Source of the DNA: Adiantum capillus-veneris
Lineage: Eukaryota > Streptophyta > Polypodiopsida > Polypodiales > Pteridaceae
Assembly (NCBI GenBank): GCA_014529385.2
Contig: CM043958.1
Location: 78,606,669-78,666,668, forward strand
Direction: 5' to 3'
Length of the DNA: 60,000 nucleotides
The translations under genes were made by a program, and so were the position numbers. This document shows, piece by piece, positions 1 through 9,945 of the stretch (its first letter is position 1; the number at the start of each line of letters is the position of its first letter). The notes under the pieces were generated by a model. That model was given only the letters and a program-made list of their open reading frames with translations. It had not been told where the DNA came from and searched no databases.

Positions 1-770
1 AAACCGAGCTAATCTTATTGCGATCAACCTGTGCATCTACACATCTATAGGCGTCCTTCTTTTGCCTATAGTTGAGTAGCTCGTCTCTAATCTTGCGCCT
101 AGTGTCATTGCTAGTCTCAAGGCGCTCCAATGCAAGCCGCCATCCTTTGCTCACCTTGTCGGTCTCTTGACGCGTTCCTTGAAACTAAGGGTCAAGCACA
201 TAAGCTGTCGCATGAAGTGGATAGTAGTATCCATTCCACCTCGACTCACACAAGCCATGAATCTTCGCATACTGAACAGGGTCAGGCACAAGCTTCTCAA
301 GTGTCTCTATCATCCGATTCATGGCTTCGTAGACTTTGCCGATGCATGGCTGCAAGCCATCCACAACTCGAAGTAGGTGTAGAATAGGCTTGACCATGGC
401 GTCAAGAGTCTTCACCTCCTCCCATCAAGCGGCGTCGTCGACCCATTCTCGGCATTTCAATCCTGTTGCTGATGTAGACTCCGGCATGGCCTAAAACTCA
501 TCACTGAGAAAGAGGCCCCTTAAGGCTCCGCCACATGTAGACAAGCGGCCTAGCATAAGCCAATTGAATGCAAATCTTGTCTTTGAATATTTGAGCAAGG
601 ACAAGTGGCTCCTCTTTAAGAACTCATGGCGCACTTATTGATGGTTGAGCACAAAGGAGACAATTTGAGAGGCGTCACCAATGGTGGGTGAAATCCATGA
701 CAAGCTCCCTTTGTCCTTGAGGAGGTTATTGAGGCAATGCACCATGCAAAATGTGGGTTGAGAGAAGATG
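1..770 (-). pseudogene. hAT-like transposase relic (DUF659/hAT middle region)
   Basis: Read on the minus strand, about 415-185 encodes an open stretch with the pattern of the central part of plant hAT-type (DUF659) transposases: a 'VKPILHLLRVVDG..P.IG..Y..M' segment followed by a tryptophan-containing 'ESRWNGYYYPLHATAYVLDP' segment. In intact relatives the latter lies just before the dimerization half. Upstream on the same strand (about 770-420) related residues appear in broken frames, including an 'F.LNHQ' and a 'TRFAFNWLML' stretch, with several stops. No BED finger, complete DDE triad or terminal inverted repeats are visible, and the left side runs off the window. It is an inactive fragment. 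The family call rests on residue patterns only. Confidence 0.6.
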
Positions 771-1430
771 AGGCCCAAGGGTGCTTTTATAGCCTCCCAA
801 GGGCGAAAGCCTCCCCAAAAAACTAGACGTTGGCTGCAAGCGTCTGTTAAAAACGGTCATTTTTTTCAAGTTTCAAATTTCTGTCCGTTCTCGACTGTCC
901 CCAAACCTCACCGCACCGCAGCCCCCAAACCTCGCAGATCTCACCTTCCCGCAGCAGATCCTCGCCGCACGGTCAGATCAGCCAACGTTTGCAGATTCAG
1001 CCCGCTATCTGCAGATTTCAGCATCTGCGTTTTCAGCGCATGGTCGTCGCGCCGTCGTCACCGATATATAGTCAAAATTTAGCAGATACAAGATTTGCAG
1101 ATTTCAGCCCCTAGCGTTTTCAATTTTCAGCGCGTCTCGTCGTCATCATCATCGTCGGCATTGCATTAAGACCATTGTACAGATTTGTGCACTCAATAGT
1201 AGACCTCTCTTGCCATAGAGAGTGGGGCCCTTGGAGGAGGGTTTGACAACATTCTGGTGTCGTATTCTTCTCTCTCTATCTCTCAGTCTCAACATCTTCA
1301 TTCACAACGTCTTTCACTTTGGTTGTGATCATTGCACTCTCTCACTAAAGGAACGGATGGCTCTTCCTTCGTAAGTGAAAAGAACCCTTGAACACAGTTT
1401 GAAGCACTCATCTTGAGCAAAGTTCAACAT
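771..1430. other. intergenic, no gene recognised
   Basis: No coding region is supported. There is a TATA-like CTATAAAAG on the minus strand (784-792). An imperfect local duplication shares 'gcagatttcagc', 'gcgttttcagcgc' and 'tcgtcg' elements, at about 1011-1055 and 1097-1145. Confidence 0.5.
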
Positions 1431-2016
1431 TCACTTCCGCTGCACCTTACACTTGCCCTTTCTGTCTTCATCACTCGAGTTAGAAGAGGAGCAGTTGTCT
1501 GAGCTCTCAGAAGAAGATGAGGACGAACTGGACAATCCTTCGAAGCGTATACTCTTCTTCTGTTTTCTGGCATTCTCAAAAGAGGATTTTCGGCCCAAGT
1601 AACTGGGGAACTCAGTTCCCTTGTTACGTTTCTTCAGTTGCTTCTCTTTTGACCCCAATAGTTGGTTGACTTGTTTTTCAACAACGTCCTTGAGTTCATC
1701 TTCTGTAAACATCCGTGGAACAGGAGGTTGCTTGAGGATTGATTTGATTGGGGTATCAATGGCTTGCTGCCAATGCGTCAATCGGGTGCCTGGTAAAATT
1801 TTTTACATATTGTGGATCCTTTGCAAACTTGAGCATCTACTTTGCGCACTCATCAACTTGCTGTTGATGTTGCATCTCCATTAGCTGATATTGCGTAGGC
1901 CGAGATGGCCCGTATTCGTGATCTGCCAATCCATTCGAATTTTTCGTAACGCCTCCCGTTTCAAAAGTATCAAAAGGGTTTGTTTGATTCTTGCGGGATT
2001 CGTCGTTTGAATCCAT
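1431..2016 (-). pseudogene. gag-like fragment of an LTR retrotransposon
   Basis: A minus-strand ATG at 2016 lies about 50 bp downstream of a tRNA-iMet-type PBS, the expected place for a retrotransposon gag. The frame runs as a hydrophilic, Gln-rich protein to a TAG near 1840. After a frameshift it continues as 116 codons (1781-1431), ending in a lysine-rich segment and a long serine/aspartate tract. No CCHC knuckle, protease or pol domain is visible, and the element stops here. The gag call rests mainly on position after LTR and PBS. The superfamily (copia or gypsy) cannot be decided. Confidence 0.5.
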
Positions 2017-2067
2017 GTGTGTCGCGGTAAGAGGATCGGATCTCCCGGTAGAATAGGAATTGGCCGT

Positions 2068-2079
2068 GCTCTGATACCA
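2068..2079 (-). other. primer-binding site, tRNA-iMet type
   Basis: The minus strand reads TGGTATCAGAGC, a perfect match to the complement of the plant initiator tRNA-Met 3' end used by many plant LTR retrotransposons. It lies between the putative LTR (higher coordinates) and the gag-like fragment (lower coordinates), which fixes the element's orientation. Confidence 0.8.
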
Positions 2080-2080
2080 C

Positions 2081-2660
2081 TTTCACAATCTTGGTCACCT
2101 CCAAGATGAGAATCCAGCATGACACACGAGAGAATCACTTAAAATACTTCAAAACTCAAAATCACAGTTCAATTTTGGTTGACACGGCCCGACGTAGTTC
2201 TGTGCCCAGAGAGATTGCCCCAAAGACTGGCGTCCGTTTTGGTATTTCTTTTATATTAATGCTTTAGAAAAGTACAACTCCCGAAGGGGTCCTCTGCTCT
2301 TAGACTCTGCGTCCAAATACTTTGAAGAGTGAGGCGGCCCCTTGGGCTCCTTTTATTCTTACAAGGGATGCCAAAAGGAGAGCCCCAAGAGCAGTTAAAC
2401 TCAAAAGCAATGTAATCCCAAAAGAACTGGTTCCTGAAAAGCTGCAAAAAGCCACTAGTGCAATTTGCGGGATTCCGTACAGCAACCACGTCAGCCTGCC
2501 AGGCTGCCAGCACATTTGCGGGAGACCGTACTGCTGCCACGGTTTGCCGTACAGTCTGCCACGTCATCTGTTGTACAGCCTTCTGCCACGTCATCTACTG
2601 CGGGGTGTGTGTGTGTGTGTGTGTGTCCGGGCAGTACTGCCACGTGATCATTTTGTGACA
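2081..2660 (-). mobile_element. 5' LTR (approximate limits) of the minus-strand element
   Basis: This is the segment upstream of the PBS on the minus strand. A possible 5' end is TGTCACA at about 2660; the 3' end is near 2081-2092 but no clean CA is visible. A TATA-like ATATAAAAG occurs near 2247-2257 (minus). The U3 side holds four ACGT-core boxes (2486, 2558, 2585, 2639) and a GT run at 2604-2627. No second LTR was found, so the boundaries are inferred. Confidence 0.45.
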
Positions 2661-2689
2661 TTCTTAACTGTTCCAAAGGAATGAGCAAG

Positions 2690-4250
2690 CCATTATGTCT
2701 TGGATGTTCCAGGTGACTATGATTGTAGGATATGCCCAGGAAGGATTGTTCAAAGAAGCTCTGGACTTTTTTTGATGGATGGGACAGGCGACAAAAGCAA
2801 TGTGCTCAATGCATGTAGTCACTTAGGTCAAGTGGTTCTAGGTGCTGGCCAAAAATGGAGAAATGTGAAGCTCACAAGGTTTAAATGACACCATATTGGT
2901 CTTAATGACACCATATTGATGTGATTTGGCAAAATATTGAACACACTACAAGAGAAACTACCGCATTGAAGCAGCCAGGATGTTGTTATTGGGTTGATGC
3001 AAGAGGTTTTGTTTATAAATATGCTGTTGTGGACATAAGCATCCACAAAACAGACACACCTATAAGTGATAAGAACTTGAACTTAAATCAACAAGGGTAT
3101 TTCCCAAAAGTTCTTTGGGCTCATGAAAAGCTTTCTGATTTTCGGTGTTCTGGGATTGCAATGCCTATACTCACCAAATACACAAACCAGGCAAGATTTC
3201 AAAGAAGCTCTAGGTTGTTTTCATGAGATGCAAAGTCCCGTGCTTACATCTTGAAGGCAAGTAGCATTTTGCTGACATGGGCAAACAAATTCATGAATAA
3301 AATATCAATCAGGGGCCGTTGGAAATAGGGGTCATGCTTGGCAATGCTTTGGTCAAGGTATTTGCAGAGTCTCGTGTACTCTTGAAAGCACAAGTTTTGA
3401 TGAGCTGTCTGTCTTGCATGTGCTCTCTTTATTCCTGCATTATTTGCAGGATATGTCAGATAAATGCAGGCAGACAAGATAGAGCCACGGGGCTTTGGTT
3501 TCTTTCCATCGGACCATCAGGTGCTAAGAAAGGGCTTCTCCTCAGATGCGGTCACCTATGCTTGTGTTTTGAAGGTAAGTGGCACCATGGAAGATGTGGA
3601 CATGTGGAACCCAAATCACAAAGGTATTCTCAGTCAGGGGATGTTGAAAAGATGCAGTGCTTTGGTTGACCTGTACGCCAGGATGCGTCTCATGGAATGC
3701 ACTGGTTGGATGGTATGCCACCAGCGGCAGCGTCCAGAAGTTTTGCAGCAGCAAAGTCAAAGCGAGGGTTTTTTGTCTAGATGCATTCTTTTTGACTGCA
3801 CTCATATGAAGATATGGCAAAAAGGAAAGGGATGCAACAGAAGGCCATCTTTGCAAATGCAATTGCTTTTGTGAGCGTGCTCAGTACAAGTCGGGTGGAT
3901 TGAGAGCCAACTGTATGTGGATGAAATGATTCAAGAAGAGGCAAGAAATGCTGAACGAAGTAGTACCAGGATGCCTTGGGCTATGGAAATCTCTTGGACT
4001 GAACTTACAGGCCCAATAAGGGCTGTTGAAAATAGATGTCAGGCTTGGCATCGTTACTTGATTGGGATGTTGTCTCTTGGACTACATAATACTGTGGTCT
4101 GCATGTTGTTTGGCCGGACAGGCTTGGTTCTTGGCATGTAACTTGCTAGTCCAATGTAAGGAGGTGCTTGCTCTCATGCAAGGAACGCTCAGGTATGTCT
4201 CAATCTTGTCCACTTGTGAATACATCACATTGGTAGAGGCGGTGGGTGGA
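2690..4250 (+). pseudogene. broken PPR-protein block A
   Basis: Short plus-strand segments in shifting frames match plant PPR repeats. Near 2710-2770: 'VTMIVGYAQEG.FKEALDFF'. Near 3320-3400: a 'GNALV.V.AESRVL.KAQ' segment. Near 3545-3600: 'SSDAVTYACVLK' followed by a 'MEDVDM' helix. Near 3655-3690: 'ALVDLYARM'. Near 4050-4080: 'DWDVV(S)W'. The order resembles successive P/L/S-type repeats, but stops and frameshifts break every repeat and no start, targeting peptide or E/DYW domain is seen. PPR proteins bind organellar RNA. This copy cannot encode one. Block B (11960-13440) is a diverged relative in the same orientation. Confidence 0.6.
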
Positions 4251-4537
4251 GATTTTTTTGGGTTGCTTTGCGCGACTGTTAGGCAGACATGGTGTTCGAA
4301 CTTAATACAGGAGAGAGAAATGAAATGAAATGAAATGTTATATTAACGTCTTCAAAAGGCCATAGTGACCTATGAGACCAGAAAGTTACAAGGTGGTGGA
4401 TCTGATACAAAGTCAGAGTAACAAAATAACCTAATCAACAGTACAAAACAAAGATATATATTATGGGATTCTAGATTGGTCGATGTGAGCTAAGCCGAAA
4501 ACTAAGCAAAAATGGGCGGCTAGTTGGGATAGCTGAA

Positions 4538-7500
4538 TCACAAAAGATCTAGCATCGGTCGTTGGCGAATCTCATCAATTTCCTCCATGGTTAGTAGTCT
4601 GACCGGGCGTCGTGCATGCCTGGTCAGCGTGCTCTGAATCTTTTGACGTAGCCTCCGTCGATGCTGTGTAGTCTTGCGCAGTCATGGGCGCCTGGATTTC
4701 CCCACTTCAATCGCTCGGTCAATCAGTGTGCCTCTGGTGTGAGACGGGGGGGAGCTCTGCTGTGGGAGTGGCTCTTGCGGCTGTCCCGTGTCTGCTCTGA
4801 AGAAGTCTGTAATCCGTCTTTGAGACTGGTTAGCCTCGCCATTCATCAGGCTCTCTCTGTGTCTGCGCAGCTCGAGCAAGAACAAACCCAGACATCTTTG
4901 ATCTTCGTATCCCATTACTCTTGAGAGTGGTCCAAAACCCTCTCTGAACAAGCAATGGAAGCGGCCTCGTATCTCGTAGTAGACGGGGCAGCGGCATGTA
5001 TAATGCAGCTCTGTCTCAGGTTCCATGTCACACAAGGGGCATGTCCTGGCCTTTGCTGGTACTCCGCTGTATCTCCCGGTTTCAATCCGCAGCTGGTGAG
5101 ACGATGTGCGTAACTGGCTAATAGCACACCGTATCCCATGAGACAGGTGGGTATCCATGTATCTGGGTCTCATCACGAAACCATCTTCCGTAAGCTGGAG
5201 AAGGTGGTCTCTGTAGAAAGCCATCTTCGTGCCCAGTTCTTGTGCTGGTTGTATCCATGTCCTCCTGGTGTCTAGCTGGGTCAGGTCTTGGCGGATGAGC
5301 TTGGTGATCTCCGACTGTGTAAGAATGAGAGATGGTGCATCCAATGCGTACTGGAATGGAGGCAGCCTGTCTATGCTGAACCCATGCGCCTGAAACCATG
5401 ATGTCATCTCCCCATACCAGCATGTTGTATCTCCTTGTATGGCTAACTGTCGAGAGGACTCAAGTGCTATGCAAGCATATTTGTCTCTGGGAAGTTCCCA
5501 TGTGTAGTTTATGAAGGAGACGGATCTGGTGAGCGCCTCTACCACTAGTGGGGGGGCCGCAAGCTCTGCTCGGATAATGGCCCGTGGTACTGATGCCTTG
5601 GCTCTAATGAGCCGCGAGATCATAGAGACGAGAGGTTTCTCCATGTTCCCCCATCCGTCTGTGCGACCCGGCCTCCCGTGGTGATCCAATGAAGGTCCCC
5701 ATATCTCAGCCCCATAGAGCAATGCAGAGGCCACCAAGGTGTCAAAAAGCCAGAGCTTCGTCCGGGGTTCTTGAAACTGAACCTGTGAACACATCCTCTC
5801 TAATCTACCCAAAGCTGCGTGGGCTCTAGTCAGTCTGGTCTCTGCTGCTCTTCTGAGTGAGAATGTGGGTCGAGTAAAAACCACTCCAAGGTAAGTGTAA
5901 GCGTCTGTGTACTCCACAGTCTCTTGGCCGTATGTGAATGTAGGTGCTGATCTCCCGATCCACTGTGGGGTGGTATTAAACACCATAACCTTGGTTTTAC
6001 CAAGGTTGACAGACAAACCACTTTCGCGGGCAAACGTATGCAAAGCATCCAATTGGCGTTGCGTTCCCTCTGGGGATTCGGAGATCAACACAATATCGTC
6101 CGCATATAACAAAAGTGGAATCCATGTCCCTGCCAACTGTGCACCTTTATCCCCGTCCCTGTCAATGTAGTCAGAAACCTCATCCACATACATACCGAAA
6201 AGAGTAGGAGAGAGCGGGCAACCCTGCTTCACCCCAATAGTGGAGTGAACCGGTATTGAGAGTCCCTCCGGGGTGCGTACATGCCCTACTACTGATCTGT
6301 ATAATGCCATGATCCCCCAAATGAGCTCTGTGGGTACTCCCATTTTCTGTAATCTGCGCATCAATCTAGCTTTGAGTACTGTGTCAAAAGCTTTGCGGAA
6401 GTCCACAAAGCTACAGTAGATCCGTCTCCCATGAGATCTGCCTTCCTCGATGATGGCCCTGAGTGTCAAGATGTGGTCAAGAGTAGAGAAGCCTCTCCTG
6501 AACCCTGCCTGCCCAGTTGCCCGCAGTCCTTTCCTCTCTGCCCATCTACTCAGCTGTTGCTCAAGAATGGATGCATACAATCTTGCCAGTGTGTGCCCAA
6601 TCATAATAGTGCGATAGTTCCCAGGCTCCATGGGGTCTCCTGATTTGAAGATAGGTACGATCGTAGATAGGCTCCAAGTGTCCGGTAGGCCCTCACACAT
6701 GGCACGGTTAAACATAACTGCTAGAAGCTCTGCTAGTAAGTCTTTGGCATGCATGAAATGCTCAGCGACTAGGCCCTCATGATCATATGCTCTCCTAGTC
6801 TTCATCCTGTCAATAGCTTTTTTCACCATCTCAGCGGTGAAAAAGACACATGTGTGTGGGCATGGATCAGGGGGGTTGGGGAGGGGCGGCTGTCTAGGTA
6901 CTGTGTACAAAGATGATGCGTACTGACCCCAGGTCTCTGTGGAGGAAATAGCAGGGGGGGGGGGGGGGGGATTGCTCATGAAAGAGCCGCCACGCCTCGC
7001 GCGAGTCCTGACTCAAGAATAGCTGATATAGATCCTGCTCGAGTCGAGCCAAAAAAGCCCTCTTCTTTCGTCGCACCAGGCGTCGGAAGTTCATCTGTGA
7101 TTGTCTGTGAGTGACGTCCCCCAACAACACCTCCCTCTGAAGTCTGGCTCTAGTCTGGCGGCACTCCTCATCGTACCAGCTGTTCTGAGGCATGCTCCCA
7201 GATCGGCGGCTCTGCTCAGGCTGGGTGTGTGGGTATGCTTCTGCTGCTGCCTCATGTAACGTCTGTGTCAGTATAGTAGTTAGCTCCTCCAGAGGTCGCC
7301 TCGGGTCTTCAGTGCATAGGCGTCTGTAGATTCCGACGTTCCGTCCATGTATACAGAGTCCGTCTCCCTTGTGAATGTGTAGCGAGTAGGGGCTGCTACT
7401 CGTGGCCTATGTGCTACACTGAACTGGAAGGAGATGGTCATTGAGACAAGAGCATGATCCATTGCCACCCCGACCAGTCTGGGCCCAATTGTGAGATTGT

Positions 7501-8262
7501 GGATACTAGAGATGAGGTTCGGTTGTGCCATGACATAGTCCACCGTGTTGGCTCCATGTCTGTGTGGGAAGCATGTAAAACCTCCTGCACAGCAGGAAAT
7601 CTCTGTAGGCCGTTCAAGATGGCCAATCCATGTGCAATGCCCATGTCTATCAGGTGTCGCCCATACTCAATATATTCCATATCGTGTGATAGTCTGGAAA
7701 GGCCCGTTTCTGCCACATCTATCTCTCTTAGCATCTCCTCTGAAGTATCATAAAACACTGCCTGGTGATGGGTAGTCCTAGCATTGAAGTCCCCGAGGAT
7801 GATAATGTCACCGTCCCTAGAGAACTCCCATATGTGATCATCCAAAATAGAGAAAGGGGACTGTCCTCTGGGTGGTGCATAAACTGATGTACTCGGGGGG
7901 AAGTAACAAATAGCTAGATAGAGGTATCTGCCTGTCTCTGCTTTCAGTCTCACCCACATGTACCTATCCTGCTCGTCCCTGCGGGCTATATGTATCAGTG
8001 GCTGCAGATCCTCTCTAAATAACACTGCCACTCCTCCCGAGCCCCGCCCTCTGTGCTCTGAGCGTGTCTCCTGTCTGTAGGCTGTCTCCCACCTGTATCC
8101 AGTGATGTGAGGCATGGATTGCCCAGGGGCCTGGTGTGTCTCAGAGTAGAAGATGATGTCTCTTCCAGTAAAGCTGTCCTCAAAAGCACCCACATCAAGA
8201 CGCATAGATCCATTGCAGTTCCAGGCAGCTACTTTGAGTGTGGTCCCATAAGACTCGCACCG
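4538..8262 (-). pseudogene. LINE ORF2: APE endonuclease + reverse transcriptase + zinc finger, disrupted
   Basis: The endonuclease begins 'LKVAAWNCNGS' near 8235 and shows 'SETH', 'GGVAVLF', 'GDFNA' and a terminal 'DHALVSM' (about 7460). A frameshift near 7590 breaks it. The RT lies in 6979-4682, with 'FVDFRKAFD' (about 6400), 'GVKQGCPLSP', the active-site YADD (about 6094-6106) and 'NLGKTKVMVF'. A C-terminal 'CPLC..(8)H....C' finger follows near 5035-4985. A poly-G run at about 6953-6970 marks another frameshift. TGA at 4682-4684 replaces a CGA that is intact in copy 2, so the true end is TGA at 4538-4540. The protein would nick target DNA and prime reverse transcription. It belongs to the APE-type LINEs; the exact clade is uncertain. 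Confidence 0.85.
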
Positions 8263-9159
8263 TCATGTGGAGCGTCGCTCAAGTATTACCACTTTTTCGT
8301 CTCGGTAAAAAGCGATCTTGCCTTTTCCCCTTGCCGCTCTAATCTCCGGCATTACTTCCTGCATATGAGCGATCTGCGAGAGGGTGAGATCATCCCCGAG
8401 AAAGATGCTAGTCTCTTTAAGAGTTGGTCTTTTCTTCAAGAATGACTTCTTTGCCTCCATGGAGGGAAAACGGAGGATGAGTGCTCTTTCTTTTGAGGTT
8501 TCTCCACTGCCTCCATTTTTCTTTATGTTGCCCACTCTCCATGCCCTTGTGTGTGTCGGCTCACGAATCTCCATCAAGGCTGTGAGTTCTTTTACTTCTT
8601 TGTCCACATTGCCTTTGTCTTTAAGACCGCAAATTCTCACATGTAAAGCGCGCACCCTTCTCCTCTGCTCCTTCTCTAGTGTCTGGTTAATGATGTTGTT
8701 TGGTGTGGACGTGGGCGTTATCTCCTTGTCTTTTCCTTTCTTGGCCACCTTGATCCATTTCTCGGCTTCGTCTGCCTTCTGTTGGGTTTTGGTAAGAACA
8801 TCCACCCAAGAAGTCGTCATTTCTTTGTGTTGTTCTTCTCCCTCTTTGATGGCCCGTACTTGTTCCTTGATCGTGTTGATTTCTTCGATTACCGAGGGTT
8901 GCAGTTCGCCCTCTTCCAGTGTGTTTCTTTATCGGGCTTCGGCGAGTTCTTTCTTGAGTGACGCGATCTCTTCCTCTTGGGTCGTCACTTGGTCTTCCAG
9001 CGTGCTTATTTTGCTCTCTTGGATCAGCACACGTCCTTCGAGTATGTTTATTGTGCCCCAGAGACTGCGGTTCATTTTGGTAACGGTCTCCGTCATTTCC
9101 TCTTTACATTTTTGAATGGCATTCTCTAGGGGGTCGGCTTTATCGTTCGTCTTCCTCAT
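8263..9159 (-). pseudogene. LINE ORF1 (coiled coil + RRM-like nucleic-acid-binding protein)
   Basis: A 298-codon reading frame from ATG at 9159 to TGA at 8263-8265, interrupted once by TAA at 8929-8931 (codon 77). Residues 1 to about 110 are Glu/Lys/Gln-rich with heptad-like spacing, a probable trimerizing coiled coil. About residues 175-290 look like the RRM-type core of L1-like ORF1 proteins: 'RALHVRICGLKD', then a basic 'ERALILRFPSMEAKKSFLK' strand-helix, then a short C-terminal region. ORF1 proteins coat LINE RNA to form the retrotransposition particle. The internal TAA can be explained by one C-to-T change in a CAA codon. The closing TGA is followed in the same frame by ORF2. Confidence 0.75.
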
Positions 9160-9874
9160 GCTTGATCGCCGTCCGCAAGGGGGTGAGGCCGTTGGGCGTG
9201 TGGGGGGGGTGTCGGCCGCAAGGGAGTCGCTAGATGCACGGGTGCACCCACCCTAGCGGCGGTCTCGGCGAGTGGTGGAGCGTGAGGCGGTACGGCATGG
9301 GGGGGATAGCGGTAGTTATAGATTGGAGAGTGAGAGAGAAGGGGGGGGGGGGTGGGGGAGGGGGGAGTATGGTAGAGAGAGTGAGAGAGAAGGGGGGGTG
9401 GGGGAGGGGGGGGGGAGTATGGTAAATAGAGCGGGGGGAAGGGGGGGGGGGGGGGGGGGGGGAAATTAAAAAAATTAAAAAAAAAAATTAATTTATTAAT
9501 TCCCTACGCGTAGAGGATAGACATCCTGCGTGTGAAAGAAAAAAGGGGGGAGGGCAGGGACAATTTACGCGTAGGAGACGGGGGGGGGAGACATGCTACG
9601 TGTAGAGAATGATGGCACATGCTACGCGTAGAGAATAGGGGCTAGGGCAACGTTCAAGGGGGGGGGGGGGGGGGGTTACTCAGCAGGGTGCCACGGTGGT
9701 GCAGCGCGTGAGCAGGGCAGGGCAGAGGGCGCGCGAGTGCAGGCAGCGTGGGCGCGAGGGGCAGCGGGGACGCGAGGTGGACGGGGGTGCAGCGCAGGTG
9801 CAGGGCGGGGACGGGGGTGCAACGCGGGGCGCAGACGGCAAAGCGCGGCAGAGCAGCAGCAGGGGGGGGGGGAG

Positions 9875-9876
<2 letters not shown>
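9160..9876 (-). repeat. G-rich LINE 5' region with repeated CTACGCGTAG palindromes
   Basis: Between ORF1 and the GA tract the plus strand carries poly-G runs (9343-9356, 9397-9416, 9439-9462, 9661-9675), an AT-rich patch, and four copies of a 10-bp palindrome or near variant, CTACGCGTAG (9504-9513, 9565-9574, 9596-9605, 9622-9631), mostly followed by AGA. From about 9690 it becomes GC-rich. It occupies the position of the LINE 5' UTR. No coding region is supported, although long open frames arise from the low-complexity sequence. Confidence 0.55.

Positions 9877-9942
<66 letters not shown>
9877..9942. repeat. (GA)n microsatellite between the two LINE copies
   Basis: 33 uninterrupted GA units lie directly against the 3' tail of LINE copy 2 and the inferred 5' end of copy 1. 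Confidence 0.95.

Positions 9943-9945
<3 letters not shown>

Larger units (their letters stand above)
4318..9876 (-). mobile_element. near full-length LINE (copy 1), inactive
   Basis: A non-LTR retrotransposon on the minus strand, read from about 9876 to 4318: G-rich 5' region, ORF1 (coiled coil plus RRM-like), ORF2 (APE endonuclease, RT, C-terminal zinc finger), a ~220-bp 3' UTR, and a tail of short CATTT-type repeats instead of poly(A). Its 3' end abuts a GA run (4311-4318). The inferred 5' end abuts the long GA tract at 9877-9942, so GA on both sides may be the target duplication. A premature stop in ORF1 and several frameshifts and stops in ORF2 make it inactive. The 5' boundary is inferred. 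Copy 2 at 9943-11643 supports the 3' half. Confidence 0.8.

Noticed and set aside
784-792. TATA box for a minus-strand gene
   Set aside because: CTATAAAAG is a good match, but the sequence downstream encodes the middle of a broken transposase, with no start codon or promoter context to support it.
8384-9115. 243-codon open frame on the plus strand
   Set aside because: It is antisense to LINE ORF1, which has a coherent coiled coil and RRM-like core. The plus-strand product is a Ser/Leu-rich shadow.
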